Positions 28,206 to 37,201 of a DNA stretch of 64,000 nucleotides are shown piece after piece. The notes under the pieces are model-generated. The model made no database searches, was not told where the DNA came from, and saw nothing but the letters and a program-made list of their open reading frames with translations. How positions within the stretch are numbered: position 1 is the first letter of the stretch; each line of letters opens with the position of its first letter. Both the position numbers and the translations under genes were made by a program. This DNA comes from a virus: positions 20,656 through 84,655 of IMG/VR virus record IMGVR_UViG_3300021963_000083. The stretch is one strand, 5' to 3'.

Positions 28206-31200
28206 TAGAGTTTCCCTACTGAAGGACGAGTATAAACATTAACGTTTACATCTTCCATGAATGTCTTGCCACTAGCATTGGCTGCTTCGCGTAGCATCTT
28301 GATTATGTTACCCTTCTGACTTACAAGAACATCTTGGATGCCTTGTGAGTCGATAGCATTGATGGAGAAGTTGGCATTGATTGGCGATCCGCCTCCAACA
28401 TCATTAGCTGGTGTTACTGAGATTGGAGTTTCTGGAGTAATAACTTCAGGACCCTTCTCACCAACAACGAAGCCTCGGTTTCCATATCCTCTCATTAGCT
28501 CACCACCGTAAGCCGAGCCTACTGTGCGATAATTTGAGGCATTTGAGCCTGTGCCCTGTGAGCCACGTAGATAAGCTACTTCTCCGCCTGCGCTAGCATT
28601 TGGACCCTTAGCTAAGTCTACTGTATCTGAGCGCTTGCCTATTGATAGTGATGTTGGCATAGATGCTGCTTTTGGAGTATAGCTGCTTTCGTATTGAGTA
28701 CCAGAAATAATCGCTATCTGAGCAAGACCCATAGCACCTATCATACCTGCTAATATAGCTGCTGCAATAGGACCTACTTGTGCTGATGAAGCAAGAGCCC
28801 CAGCCACACCAGCTGCTGTTGACATAACTGCTTGTGCCATCATTAGCTTTTTGTTAGTATTGAACTGCTTTCTAGCTATTCCGTCCTTTTTCTTTTCTAG
28901 AGCATCTAATTTGGCCACGCTAGCGGCCGATTTACCATCTCTCTTTTCTTCTGCCGATATTTCTTTGTCTATGTTCTCTATCTTAGCTTTGGAAGTAGCA
29001 TTTAGTATGCTCATTACTCCACCAATAACAGAAGATATAGCAGAAGCTACAGCGGCTACCTTATCGCCGGCACTAGCACCTGCGTCAGCTAATACGGCGA
29101 AAGTATCTTGGAAAGAATTGGAAATATTGACAGCGGACTGACCTATCGCCAGTACTATCTCTCCTTGCGGACCAAGGGCCTGTAATGACTCTTTCATTTG
29201 ATTAACGAAAGCTCCGAGTCCTTCGGTAACAAATTCCGTTCTAGTCATTAGCCCGTCTTTTACATCAGCAGCCATGTTTCTTACATTATTATACATGGAG
29301 ATTAAGCCGTCGGGAGACTTTAATCCTTTTTCCATTGCTTTCTGTAAGTTTATACCTAAAGTATCTAAAGCCTTCTGTACAGTATCTACAGCATTAGTTT
29401 CGGCTCTATCTATAGACTCGTTAGTAACTTTGCCTAGCCTTGTACTGGCGTCTTTAAATGTAGCTATCTGAGTATCTACAGCGGCAAGTCTTGCAGTTAG
29501 ACCTTCTACTGAATCCTGCTGTGCGGTAACTACTATATCACCAGGAGCTTTTGTGCCTGCGGCAGCGGTAGTTGCTGCTGGAGCCTCTGCTTTCTTTGTT
29601 TTTGCTGCTGCTAGTTTATCCGCTATATCTTTTCTTTCGTCGGCTAATACCTTGGATCTACTTTCTATATCTGCTAGCATAGTATCTCGTTTAGCTTTTA
29701 GAAGAGCAAATTCTAGACGAATTATAGCTATTTTACCTTCGGCCTCTGCCTTTGCAATATCAAAAGCATCCTGAGCAGCCTGGACTTGTCTACGATACTG
29801 TACAGCTTCGGTATTTTCTATGCCCTTTCTCTTGGCCATGAGATCGAATACTGCGAGATTGTAGTCTTTCTGGGCCTTTATAGCCTCTGTAGCAGCCGAT
29901 ACTATTTGCTGCTCTATATTTAGAACTTCTTTCTTAAAATTTAGTCTATCTTCTTCGTTCTTAAAAGCGGCTAAAGCTATTCTCTGGCCTCTTTCTTCTA
30001 CATCGACTAATGCGTCTGCGGCATCGTATCTTTCTTTTTCTATATCACGAAGATTAGTATAATACTTTACTTGAGAGGAATTTCCACGTCCAGTCGCTCT
30101 CTTTATTTCCTGATCTAGAATCTGCTGTCTAATGTCCCACTCTTCTGACAGAGAGTCTCTCTTTTGCCGAGCAATTCTACCAATGTTGTCCAATTCTCTG
30201 GCGGTACTGTCATTAGCCATAGTTAGTAGACTTAAGGACTCTGCTTCTGACTTGGTTATGCTATCTTTTACCGCTCTAGTTTCTCTTTGTATTGCTAAAG
30301 ACTCTCTTTCGTTTTCTAAGTCTTTAATTTTACTTGCTACTGACCTCTCCAGGGCCGAATTGCCTTGCATTAGTGCGGCGGTTATTTGCTTTTGTAGTGC
30401 TACGCTCTGTGCGTCTCCTACTCTTAGTTCATCCTTCTTATCTGATATAGCGTCCGTTAATCTTTGCTGCTCTTTATTATAGTTTAATTTGGCCTGCTCC
30501 AAGCTAACTATTTTACCTTCTGCAGCTGCGACAGCTACAGCTTTTTTAGGGTCATTACTGTCAGTCTTAACTTGAGTACGTAATATAGAAAGTTGATCCT
30601 CTATATTTTGTTTCTCTTTTTCTGCTGTTATGTCCTTTAAGCTTTTAAGAAGTTCTAGAGTATCCTCTAGCTCTTTTAGTCTATTTCTCTGTTTTTGTAG
30701 ATCAATATCCAAAAAGCTTTTTTGTATTTTTAGCTGCTCTACTTGTAGCGCGATGATTGCATTCTCAGCTTTCATCTGTCTAGCAACATCGTCTCCGGTT
30801 ACGATACCCTGCTTTTGTATAACGTTTAACTGCGCCTGAGCTATTGCTAAGTTACCTTGAGCTAATATACTTTGTTCTTGAGCGTTTGCTAATAACTTAT
30901 TATAATCCTGTACCTGCTTTGAGATTAGAGGAGTTATAGCCGTCATTATCTTTGAGCGTTTGTCCTCAACTGGCCCTATTTGATTAGCTAAAGCACTGTA
31001 CTCTTTCGTTCCCTCATTATACTTAGCTTGTTCTGCCTTTAGATTTTGTAGTTTAAGATCTACGTCATCAAATACAGATAAATTAGCTTGTACATCTAAT
31101 GAGAAAATGTTTCTTGCATCGCCCTTAAATCCTGTGAGAGTTTCAGATAATCTCTTATTAAGATCAGTAGTTGATGTGCCTATAGATCCTGAATCTTCAA

Positions 31201-33514
31201 TTGCCGCATTTACTTCTCTGAAAGAAGTCTTGAACGACTTGAATTTATCTATGATCGTATCATAAGCGGTTGTAGGAGTTATGCTCTTAATAAAGTCGGT
31301 ATAGCCAGTATTAATACCAGATATAGATTTAGATAGAGAGTCAAATCCTGATTCTATTCTTTTTAATGCAGTACTTGTTATACCAGCTTGTTGTGCTATG
31401 GCAGCTAGTTTTTTATCTGTATCGAGCTTATTGAACTTCTCTGCACCCCCTTGAGCAGCATAAAATGCTTTAGCTACTCCAGGTAGTTGTTTCTCTAAAT
31501 TATCTAGATACTGTGCGCCTGCTTCTGCATCATTCGACAGGTATAATCCACTAGCCTCGTTTTGGAAAGCTTGAGCTGCTTGTGTGCTTGAGGATACGCC
31601 GAGTCTGTTCGCGTTATTTAGAAGTTTTTGCTTATTCTGTAAATTTCTAACTTCCTCAGCATCACCTTTATTAGTGGCTTCTATCAGCTTCTTTTGTAAC
31701 TCTAATCTTTCATTTACCTTCTCTTTTGCTGAGGAGTCTTCCTTTTCTGATTTTCGTCTAGCCTCATAAACAGCTACGTATGCGTCGGCTAGTTCATAGA
31801 TTGTAGCTGATTGGTTTTTAACTGCAGCTACGGCTCTATCAGCCGCGCTAGCTGTGCTTGCTTCTATTTTCTTTAATCCATCTATTTTTTTAGAAGTAGA
31901 ATCTAGTACAGTATTGAATTCTTCGAAGGCTTTAATTGTATCTTCTGTTTGTCCGGTTAGTTTGTTAAATAACGGTCTTCCTATAAATTCCCAGAGTATA
32001 CTTACAACGGCAATAACTTGACCTATTACTGGAAGGAAGTTTAAGAATCCAATTGCGGCTACTTTACCGGCCGCAGCTATACCCTTACCAGTAGCTGTGG
32101 CTGTATTAAGTAAGCCTTTTAATGATTTTTCTGAAGTCTTAGCTGCATTATAATTGACTGTAAACGAGTTACTTAGTGCTCTTACTGTTTCACCTAATTT
32201 TTGCTTACTATTAGCTAAGCCCACTCCCTCCGAGGCTGCGAAGCCCTGTGCTTTAGCTTCTTCAAGTAATACTTTCGACTGAGTTTTCTGTATTGACTCT
32301 AAACTTTTTCTTCTAGCTATTTCAGCTTCTTGTACTTTCTCTTTATTTTTAGCATTTCTATCCATCGAAGCTTTTTCTCTGGCTTCGGACTCTTCTCTGG
32401 CAGCCTTATACTGCTCCGTAGTAGCCTGACCCTGCTTAGCGGCAAGTATATAGTCATTAATAGCTTTTCTTTTACCGCCAGCTAGTGTTTTCTGTCCTTC
32501 TAATTCTGTTACGGCGGCTTTCTTATTATTTTCCGCTGCCTTTAAAGCTGTCTTAGATGCGTCCTGCAATCCAGGAATAATTTGTCCACGTATACTACTT
32601 ACGAATAGAGTAGAGAATCCAAGTAGTATCATCTGACTAGAGGATAAGAAAGATACTAATGGTTTTAGTAGAACATTTATTATGCCTAATCCTGATTTTA
32701 TTAAGTTATCAAATGTTGATGCTAACTGGTTATATGGATTTGGGTCTACTTCTTCTGCTAATCCACCGAATTTTAAAGTACCCTGCTCAACCCAAGCATT
32801 TAGTAGTGCTTGTTGTTTTTGCATTTGAGTCATACTGCCAGCAGTTATATTATTCTGTCTAGCATACTTTTCGGAAGCTTCTGTTATCTTGGTGGTTAAT
32901 CCAAGTTCGTCGACTAGTTCTGGCTCCATCTTAGTGACGGCTAGTATCATACGATTTAACGAATCCGGAACATCTCTACCGAGGGCTAATGAGGCTTCAT
33001 AAGCTACTTTTGTAAGTTTTTCTAAATCGGCTGAGCTTATACCTGAGGTGGAACCTTGTGCTGTAGCTCTCATAGCTTCGGTCGTACTGATTGAGTCTTT
33101 TGTTATATCTTTTAGTCTTGAACTAAGTACACTAAGTGTCTTACCAGTTCTTGCTCCTTGAGCTTCTAATCCTTGTAATAAAGATTCTGCTTGTGCTGCA
33201 TTATTTAATGCACTAAAAGCGGCCGACACGGCGAAGGCGTTCGCTGCAAGTGCTGCGTATGCGCCAACTAAACCATTATTCCCATCTCCGATAGTCTGGC
33301 TTAATTTAGCGAAACTTTTAGTAGAATTAGCAGTACCAATTATACCTTTATTCTGCTTAGAATAGTGATCGTCCGCCTGCTTTCCAGCAGCAACTTGTGC
33401 GTTGCCTAAGCCAGTTACAGCTTTACCAGCTTTATTGATTTGCTTTTCAGCTAATGCTAAGGATCCGTCTTCACGGACCTTGAATGTCATTGTAAATGTT
33501 GCGTCGTTAGCCAT
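28205..33514 (-). CDS. Tail tape measure protein
   Basis: 1769 residues. Starts with a short folded segment (MANDATFTMTFKVREDGSLALAEKQIN), then very long helical and coiled-coil stretches rich in Ala/Lys/Gln/Glu, with hydrophobic segments near residues 70-95, 285-310, 490-515 and in the 1540-1630 region (ISSVIGGVMSILNA; AAGVAGALASSAQVGPIAAAILAGMIGAMGLAQIAI). These features and the size are diagnostic. By the usual about 0.15 nm per residue the tail would be near 260 nm, so a long-tailed siphovirus. No lysozyme or peptidase motif recognised. Confidence 0.95.
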   Translation of the reverse strand: MANDATFTMTFKVREDGSLALAEKQINKAGKAVTGLGNAQVAAGKQADDHYSKQNKGIIGTANSTKSFAKLSQTIGDGNNGLVGAYAALAANAFAVSAAFSALNNAAQAESLLQGLEAQGARTGKTLSVLSSRLKDITKDSISTTEAMRATAQGSTSGISSADLEKLTKVAYEASLALGRDVPDSLNRMILAVTKMEPELVDELGLTTKITEASEKYARQNNITAGSMTQMQKQQALLNAWVEQGTLKFGGLAEEVDPNPYNQLASTFDNLIKSGLGIINVLLKPLVSFLSSSQMILLGFSTLFVSSIRGQIIPGLQDASKTALKAAENNKKAAVTELEGQKTLAGGKRKAINDYILAAKQGQATTEQYKAAREESEAREKASMDRNAKNKEKVQEAEIARRKSLESIQKTQSKVLLEEAKAQGFAASEGVGLANSKQKLGETVRALSNSFTVNYNAAKTSEKSLKGLLNTATATGKGIAAAGKVAAIGFLNFLPVIGQVIAVVSILWEFIGRPLFNKLTGQTEDTIKAFEEFNTVLDSTSKKIDGLKKIEASTASAADRAVAAVKNQSATIYELADAYVAVYEARRKSEKEDSSAKEKVNERLELQKKLIEATNKGDAEEVRNLQNKQKLLNNANRLGVSSSTQAAQAFQNEASGLYLSNDAEAGAQYLDNLEKQLPGVAKAFYAAQGGAEKFNKLDTDKKLAAIAQQAGITSTALKRIESGFDSLSKSISGINTGYTDFIKSITPTTAYDTIIDKFKSFKTSFREVNAAIEDSGSIGTSTTDLNKRLSETLTGFKGDARNIFSLDVQANLSVFDDVDLKLQNLKAEQAKYNEGTKEYSALANQIGPVEDKRSKIMTAITPLISKQVQDYNKLLANAQEQSILAQGNLAIAQAQLNVIQKQGIVTGDDVARQMKAENAIIALQVEQLKIQKSFLDIDLQKQRNRLKELEDTLELLKSLKDITAEKEKQNIEDQLSILRTQVKTDSNDPKKAVAVAAAEGKIVSLEQAKLNYNKEQQRLTDAISDKKDELRVGDAQSVALQKQITAALMQGNSALERSVASKIKDLENERESLAIQRETRAVKDSITKSEAESLSLLTMANDSTARELDNIGRIARQKRDSLSEEWDIRQQILDQEIKRATGRGNSSQVKYYTNLRDIEKERYDAADALVDVEERGQRIALAAFKNEEDRLNFKKEVLNIEQQIVSAATEAIKAQKDYNLAVFDLMAKRKGIENTEAVQYRRQVQAAQDAFDIAKAEAEGKIAIIRLEFALLKAKRDTMLADIESRSKVLADERKDIADKLAAAKTKKAEAPAATTAAAGTKAPGDIVVTAQQDSVEGLTARLAAVDTQIATFKDASTRLGKVTNESIDRAETNAVDTVQKALDTLGINLQKAMEKGLKSPDGLISMYNNVRNMAADVKDGLMTRTEFVTEGLGAFVNQMKESLQALGPQGEIVLAIGQSAVNISNSFQDTFAVLADAGASAGDKVAAVASAISSVIGGVMSILNATSKAKIENIDKEISAEEKRDGKSAASVAKLDALEKKKDGIARKQFNTNKKLMMAQAVMSTAAGVAGALASSAQVGPIAAAILAGMIGAMGLAQIAIISGTQYESSYTPKAASMPTSLSIGKRSDTVDLAKGPNASAGGEVAYLRGSQGTGSNASNYRTVGSAYGGELMRGYGNRGFVVGEKGPEVITPETPISVTPANDVGGGSPINANFSINAIDSQGIQDVLVSQKGNIIKMLREAANASGKTFMEDVNVNVYTRPSVGKL

Positions 33515-33929
33515 TTCCCTTCTTTTTGACGGAATCCCGTGCTTTTTTCATTTGCTCTGCCGATCTCTGTATTAAATGAGCATCAAGGCGAACTAGAGCT
33601 TCTAGAAAAATATCTTTCTCTGTTACCCCGACTACATCCATGTGTAGTGGTAATGATGTATAATCTTTACCCATATAACCTATATCGGGGTAAACTCTAT
33701 CGCCGAGCCTGTTAAAGACTTCGATTGCTTGCTGCAATGGTATCGGGAAATCTCCGTATTCAGGAGGACATTTATCTTCGGAAGGATCCTGACCCATCTG
33801 GTCACAGAGGGTCAGGTATTTATCCTTCGTCATCCCGATATCAAGGTTCTTGTGCCACTTTTCCAGCCTTTCCCACATCTGCTCCCTTTGTTCCTGAACG
33901 AAAGTTCTCAAGATCGAACACCGTATCAT
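33507..33929 (-). CDS. Tail assembly chaperone, C-terminal (T-like) part, probably made by frameshift
   Basis: 140 residues if read from ATG 33929, but it overlaps the upstream chaperone frame by 89 nt and has no convincing start signal. It sits in the +1 (equal to -2) frame relative to that gene. The upstream stop context is CCT-TGA (33841-33846), where slippage of the proline tRNA into CTT would join the two frames. This is the place and logic of the lambda G-GT frameshift. The unique part is basic at its end (KKARDSVKKKGNG) and precedes the tape measure with an 8-nt overlap. Confidence 0.65.
   Translation of the reverse strand: MIRCSILRTFVQEQREQMWERLEKWHKNLDIGMTKDKYLTLCDQMGQDPSEDKCPPEYGDFPIPLQQAIEVFNRLGDRVYPDIGYMGKDYTSLPLHMDVVGVTEKDIFLEALVRLDAHLIQRSAEQMKKARDSVKKKGNG
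33841..33846 (-). promoter_or_regulatory. Candidate +1 frameshift site CCT-TGA
   Basis: In the G-like frame the last codons are GAA CCT TGA. A +1 slip of the P-site tRNA from CCT to CTT reads CTT GAT ATC in the T-like frame. A CCC-UGA site of this kind is used for +1 frameshifting by Listeria phage PSA. Confidence 0.45.
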
Positions 33930-34293
33930 TTACCCAGGTATCAAACTCTGATGAGTTAGTAACTAGTAGCTTGGCGTTGTCTTGTGAGTAAGGAAGGAGA
34001 TCTTCTGGATTAACTGAAGATAAGTTAACTAGAATGAAGTCTTCGAGATACTTATACTTAAATCCTTTCCAGTTCTTGATTGTAGCCTTAGTGAACTCTG
34101 AAATGAATTTTTCTTCATTTAGTTCTTCTACTGGCTTACGTGTAGCCTTATCATATTTAGTAATTAGGCAGCGCTTACGTAGCGCTGTTAATTCTGGGCG
34201 AGAGAGGTTTACTACCTCTACTTCGAAGCCTTCGTAGCCTGGATATTCTACCCACGCTGACTTTGTATCGACCATTAGTTCACTTAAATTCAT
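33841..34293 (-). CDS. Tail assembly chaperone (lambda G-like)
   Basis: 150 residues directly upstream of the tape measure region and after the tail tube genes, the conserved place of G-like chaperones. Sequence such as RPELTALRKRCLITKYDKATRKPVEELNEEKF, and the acidic helical body, fit this class. The end of the gene contains GGGAAAG (a lambda-type slippery heptamer, minus strand 33868-33874) and stops at CCT-TGA. It should coat the tape measure during tail assembly. Confidence 0.72.
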   Translation of the reverse strand: MNLSELMVDTKSAWVEYPGYEGFEVEVVNLSRPELTALRKRCLITKYDKATRKPVEELNEEKFISEFTKATIKNWKGFKYKYLEDFILVNLSSVNPEDLLPYSQDNAKLLVTNSSEFDTWVNDTVFDLENFRSGTKGADVGKAGKVAQEP

Positions 34294-35217
34294 TTATGCT
34301 CCTTTGTAAAGAGGTTTTACAATTGTTGAGTTGGAATTGAGTCTAAAATCGTAGACTCTGTTAATAAGCTCCTCAAAATTCAATCTTCTTGTAAATACTG
34401 TAGAAGGTAAGTTGAATTGTAATATTGGAGTTGTTGTTGAATATGACTGCTCGTATATTTCTATATTAACGGCTGCAGTCGTACTTGAATCTGATATTGA
34501 ATCTACGTTATCAGACGTAATAAATTGAGTTACTGAACCAGAGAAAGTTCTTTTCTCTAATACATATGAAGTAAGATATTTAATAGTATTCTCTGCTAGA
34601 GACTCCTGTAAGGTGTTCCCATCGTACCATTTTATATCATTTTTTAAATCCATGTTAATGGACGCTATACTATCTAATACTGTACCACCTATTGTGACTC
34701 TCATAGTATCAATAGTAGCGTACTTATTGCCTACTCCATATGTTGGAGTAAATACTGTGCCTGGTATTGCTGTTGGTACATTTCCATGCTTAGAAATCTT
34801 AGACGCAGTACCAGAAACTGACATAGTTATAACAGATCTCATTTCTAAATTAAAAGTAATGGATTCTATAACGCACTTAGCAATCTTATATATAACATTG
34901 TCCGATTCTATATACATATCGAAATTAGTTATAGTGCCAGTACTATATTCTCTAGCTAATGTTAACACTATTGGTGTTGTAGTAATATTTAATACAGGAG
35001 TAGTAAAACTAAAATTGGCCACATTAGCACTATTAACTACAGCGTATTCATGTAGAGATGTTTGGCTGTGCAGTGTTTTTCTAGGGGCGCTTTGCTCGTC
35101 AAATGTCTGAGAAGCACTAATGTCGGAATATATTTCTATAGAGTGCTTATTGGTAGCAGTACCAGTAGCATCTAACTCTACAATATACAGTTTTGCGTTT
35201 TTCTTAAGGTTGTACAT
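34294..35217 (-). CDS. Second tail tube-like protein
   Basis: 307 residues with beta-rich content and strand patterns like the larger tail tube protein upstream (YKIAKCVIESITFNLEMRSVITMSVSGTASKI compares with YRIANACVNEATVNFEIDGIATVSWSG). This indicates a paralogue. It has its own promoter (35269-35297). It may be a minor tube or tube-initiation protein. The start ATG 35217 lies about 12 nt after a 9-bp hairpin and lacks a clear Shine-Dalgarno. Confidence 0.68.
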   Translation of the reverse strand: MYNLKKNAKLYIVELDATGTATNKHSIEIYSDISASQTFDEQSAPRKTLHSQTSLHEYAVVNSANVANFSFTTPVLNITTTPIVLTLAREYSTGTITNFDMYIESDNVIYKIAKCVIESITFNLEMRSVITMSVSGTASKISKHGNVPTAIPGTVFTPTYGVGNKYATIDTMRVTIGGTVLDSIASINMDLKNDIKWYDGNTLQESLAENTIKYLTSYVLEKRTFSGSVTQFITSDNVDSISDSSTTAAVNIEIYEQSYSTTTPILQFNLPSTVFTRRLNFEELINRVYDFRLNSNSTIVKPLYKGA

Positions 35218-35229
35218 ATCTTACACGAA

Positions 35230-35257
35230 GGGGGAGCAAAATTTCTTCTGCTCCCCC
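35230..35257 (-). other. 5' leader hairpin
   Basis: A 9-bp perfect stem (GGGGGAGCA / TGCTCCCCC) with a 10-nt loop lies 5 nt downstream of the predicted start of the 35.27 kb promoter and 12 nt before ATG 35217. No U-run follows, so it looks like an mRNA-stabilising or translation-tuning leader rather than a terminator. Confidence 0.6.
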
Positions 35258-35268
35258 GAGTTTCTATA

Positions 35269-35297
35269 ATTATAGAATGGTTGGTCCTTAATGTCAA
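35269..35297 (-). promoter_or_regulatory. Leftward promoter for the second tail tube gene
   Basis: Reading leftward, TTGACA (35297-35292), 17 bp, TATAAT (35274-35269): a full consensus sigma70 promoter in the gap between two tail tube genes. Confidence 0.85.
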
Positions 35298-35310
35298 GAA
35301 CTATTTTTTA

Positions 35311-36732
35311 TTAGGCTACGTAACGAATTTTTGTTAGTTCATCTGTGCCACTAATAGTTGTTGGCAGGGCGGTGAAGTTTACTTCGAATGCGATTACATC
35401 GTCAATATTAATGCTAGGAATTTCTAAGTGACACTGGCCCATTTCGAACATAATACCTGGAGAGGCCGGATACCCAGCAGTATTGCCCTTTCCACCTACA
35501 AAGAATTCTAGATCGAACTTGTTAGTAACAGTTGTGGTAGCACCTAGAAGATCCTGATAAAGATCTATACTTCCGTTTGTTGCCTCGTCCAGGTAGCAAG
35601 TGAATGATCCTGAAACAGAGCGAGTACCTGTTACGTGCTCAAGTGGCTGATTAACAACACCAATTACTTCTGGTGTTAGGAAACTCATGTTATTACTAAT
35701 CGTGATGCTTCCTCCAGTTAGAGTAACTGCGTAAGTCTTAGCGTTAGGTGTTACACCAACAGCGTTTAGAGCAGTTAGACGGTTACGAATCATGTTACTT
35801 GTTGAAGTAACACCATTAGTGATTAGGGTATAACCAGCAGCTGAGAAGTCTACAGAAGCTACTTCTGAGATTGTTCTACCCATTCCTGACCAAGAAACTG
35901 TTGCGATACCGTCAATTTCAAAGTTAACAGTAGCTTCATTAACACAAGCATTGGCAATTCTATAAATTGTTGTGGCTTCACTTGCAGGGAATACGCCGTT
36001 TGTTGCCCCATCCTGGATGGCTTTATTGGCACCTAGAACAAAATAAAGGTCAAAAGTACCTAGTCTTGTTTTATTTGACCCGGTTGTAAAGAAGTCCAGT
36101 TCTGTTGCTGTTGTAGCGAAGGCAGTAGAAGCTACCTTACCAGAAGTTGCGGTTACTGCTGTTGTACCTGCTGGTGCAGCATAGCTTACTGTGGTATTTG
36201 TTACGGCTGTAACTACGAAGGTATTTGTACCAGTAACTGCAGGGCTACTGTTAGTATAGGTTACTCCAGATACTGAGATTGGATCTCCGACCTTGAAGTA
36301 TGTTCCTCCTGCTGATGCAGCTGTTGTAAATGTAAGTGTAACTACGCCTGAAGCCAGTGCAGCGCCTGTACCAAAAGGAAGACCTGCGGTTTGACCTGCT
36401 GTTGCTGTGTAGTTAGTTTCTGCAAACATAGAGTGCCATAGAATTTCTTCTGGTGCACGAACTACGGTAGCTAGAGTTGGGCGAGCATATGTATCGAAGC
36501 TCCACTCAGCTGGTGCTAGTGAGTCATTGAATGAGCGCTGACCACGACGGCTTCTGCCAGTAGCATCTGCCATTTCATTTAGCGTAATCTGACTTGAATT
36601 TGTTGATTGACTGAATGAGTAACCACTTAGAACTGGGATTTCCCATACGTTGAATGTTGAGGTACCTACAGCCTGAACTGCGTATACCTTTGTATCTCTA
36701 TTGAAGAAGAGGTTTGAATCACCTACTGCCAT
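35311..36732 (-). CDS. Major tail tube protein with Ig-like insertion
   Basis: 473 residues, well adapted codons, beta-rich. MAVGDSNLFFNRDTKVYAVQ...SFSQSTNSSQITLNEM is typical of large-phage tail tube subunits. A Gly/Ser/Thr-rich segment around residues 120-205 (LTFTTAASAGGTYFKVGDPISVSG) looks like an inserted Ig-like decoration domain. Followed by a strong promoter and a second, shorter paralogue. Position between tail terminator and chaperone supports the call. Confidence 0.78.
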   Translation of the reverse strand: MAVGDSNLFFNRDTKVYAVQAVGTSTFNVWEIPVLSGYSFSQSTNSSQITLNEMADATGRSRRGQRSFNDSLAPAEWSFDTYARPTLATVVRAPEEILWHSMFAETNYTATAGQTAGLPFGTGAALASGVVTLTFTTAASAGGTYFKVGDPISVSGVTYTNSSPAVTGTNTFVVTAVTNTTVSYAAPAGTTAVTATSGKVASTAFATTATELDFFTTGSNKTRLGTFDLYFVLGANKAIQDGATNGVFPASEATTIYRIANACVNEATVNFEIDGIATVSWSGMGRTISEVASVDFSAAGYTLITNGVTSTSNMIRNRLTALNAVGVTPNAKTYAVTLTGGSITISNNMSFLTPEVIGVVNQPLEHVTGTRSVSGSFTCYLDEATNGSIDLYQDLLGATTTVTNKFDLEFFVGGKGNTAGYPASPGIMFEMGQCHLEIPSINIDDVIAFEVNFTALPTTISGTDELTKIRYVA

Positions 36733-36754
36733 TTTAATCTCCTAAAGTACTTCA

Positions 36755-37201
36755 CTAGTACTTTACCTGTAGGGTCATCTCTCCGACTCCAAGTGGTGCG
36801 AGAGCTCCCTGATCTGTATCTATGTCTGTTATAATAATATCTCTTGTGTGACCACTGTTACCGGAAGAGTCGACGTATGCCAACCTGCCATTTCTGTCTA
36901 TGATTAATTCGACATCTTCCAGTAACTTTTCAAGAGCCATCGTTGAATCTTCTTCGTTAACGTAAGCACGAAGGATGACGTCTAGGTATCTATCCTTAGC
37001 TCCTCCGCCTTGGTGGACGATAGATTCTGCTCCGGCGACTAAACATATACAAGGAAATTCTTGGATCTCGTCCCAGAATCTCATTTTAGGATATGCCTGT
37101 TCGCCTAAATCTGTTGAATAACCATTAGCATAGCTAACGGTTTTTAGCTTGTCCGTAAGAGCTTCTACAATTGAGCTTCTACGAGTTCTATTTGTAACCA
37201 T
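36755..37201 (-). CDS. Tail terminator (gpU-like)
   Basis: 148 residues. Pattern SIVEALTDKLKTV...KMRFWDEIQEFPCICLVAG...YLDVILRAYVNEEDSTMALEKLLEDVELIIDRN matches gpU/tail-completion proteins that cap the tail tube at the head-proximal end. It sits between the neck gene and the tail tube gene and starts 1 nt from the upstream stop. Confidence 0.7.
   Translation of the reverse strand: MVTNRTRRSSIVEALTDKLKTVSYANGYSTDLGEQAYPKMRFWDEIQEFPCICLVAGAESIVHQGGGAKDRYLDVILRAYVNEEDSTMALEKLLEDVELIIDRNGRLAYVDSSGNSGHTRDIIITDIDTDQGALAPLGVGEMTLQVKY

Noticed and set aside
28851-31769. Several plus-strand ORFs of 60-116 residues inside the tape measure region
   Set aside because: They are Leu/Ser-rich reverse shadows of a helical Ala/Lys/Glu-rich protein.
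33868-33874. Standard lambda-like -1 frameshift at GGGAAAG
   Set aside because: The -1 frame ends at TGA after 13 codons and does not enter the T-like frame; only +1 or -2 would.
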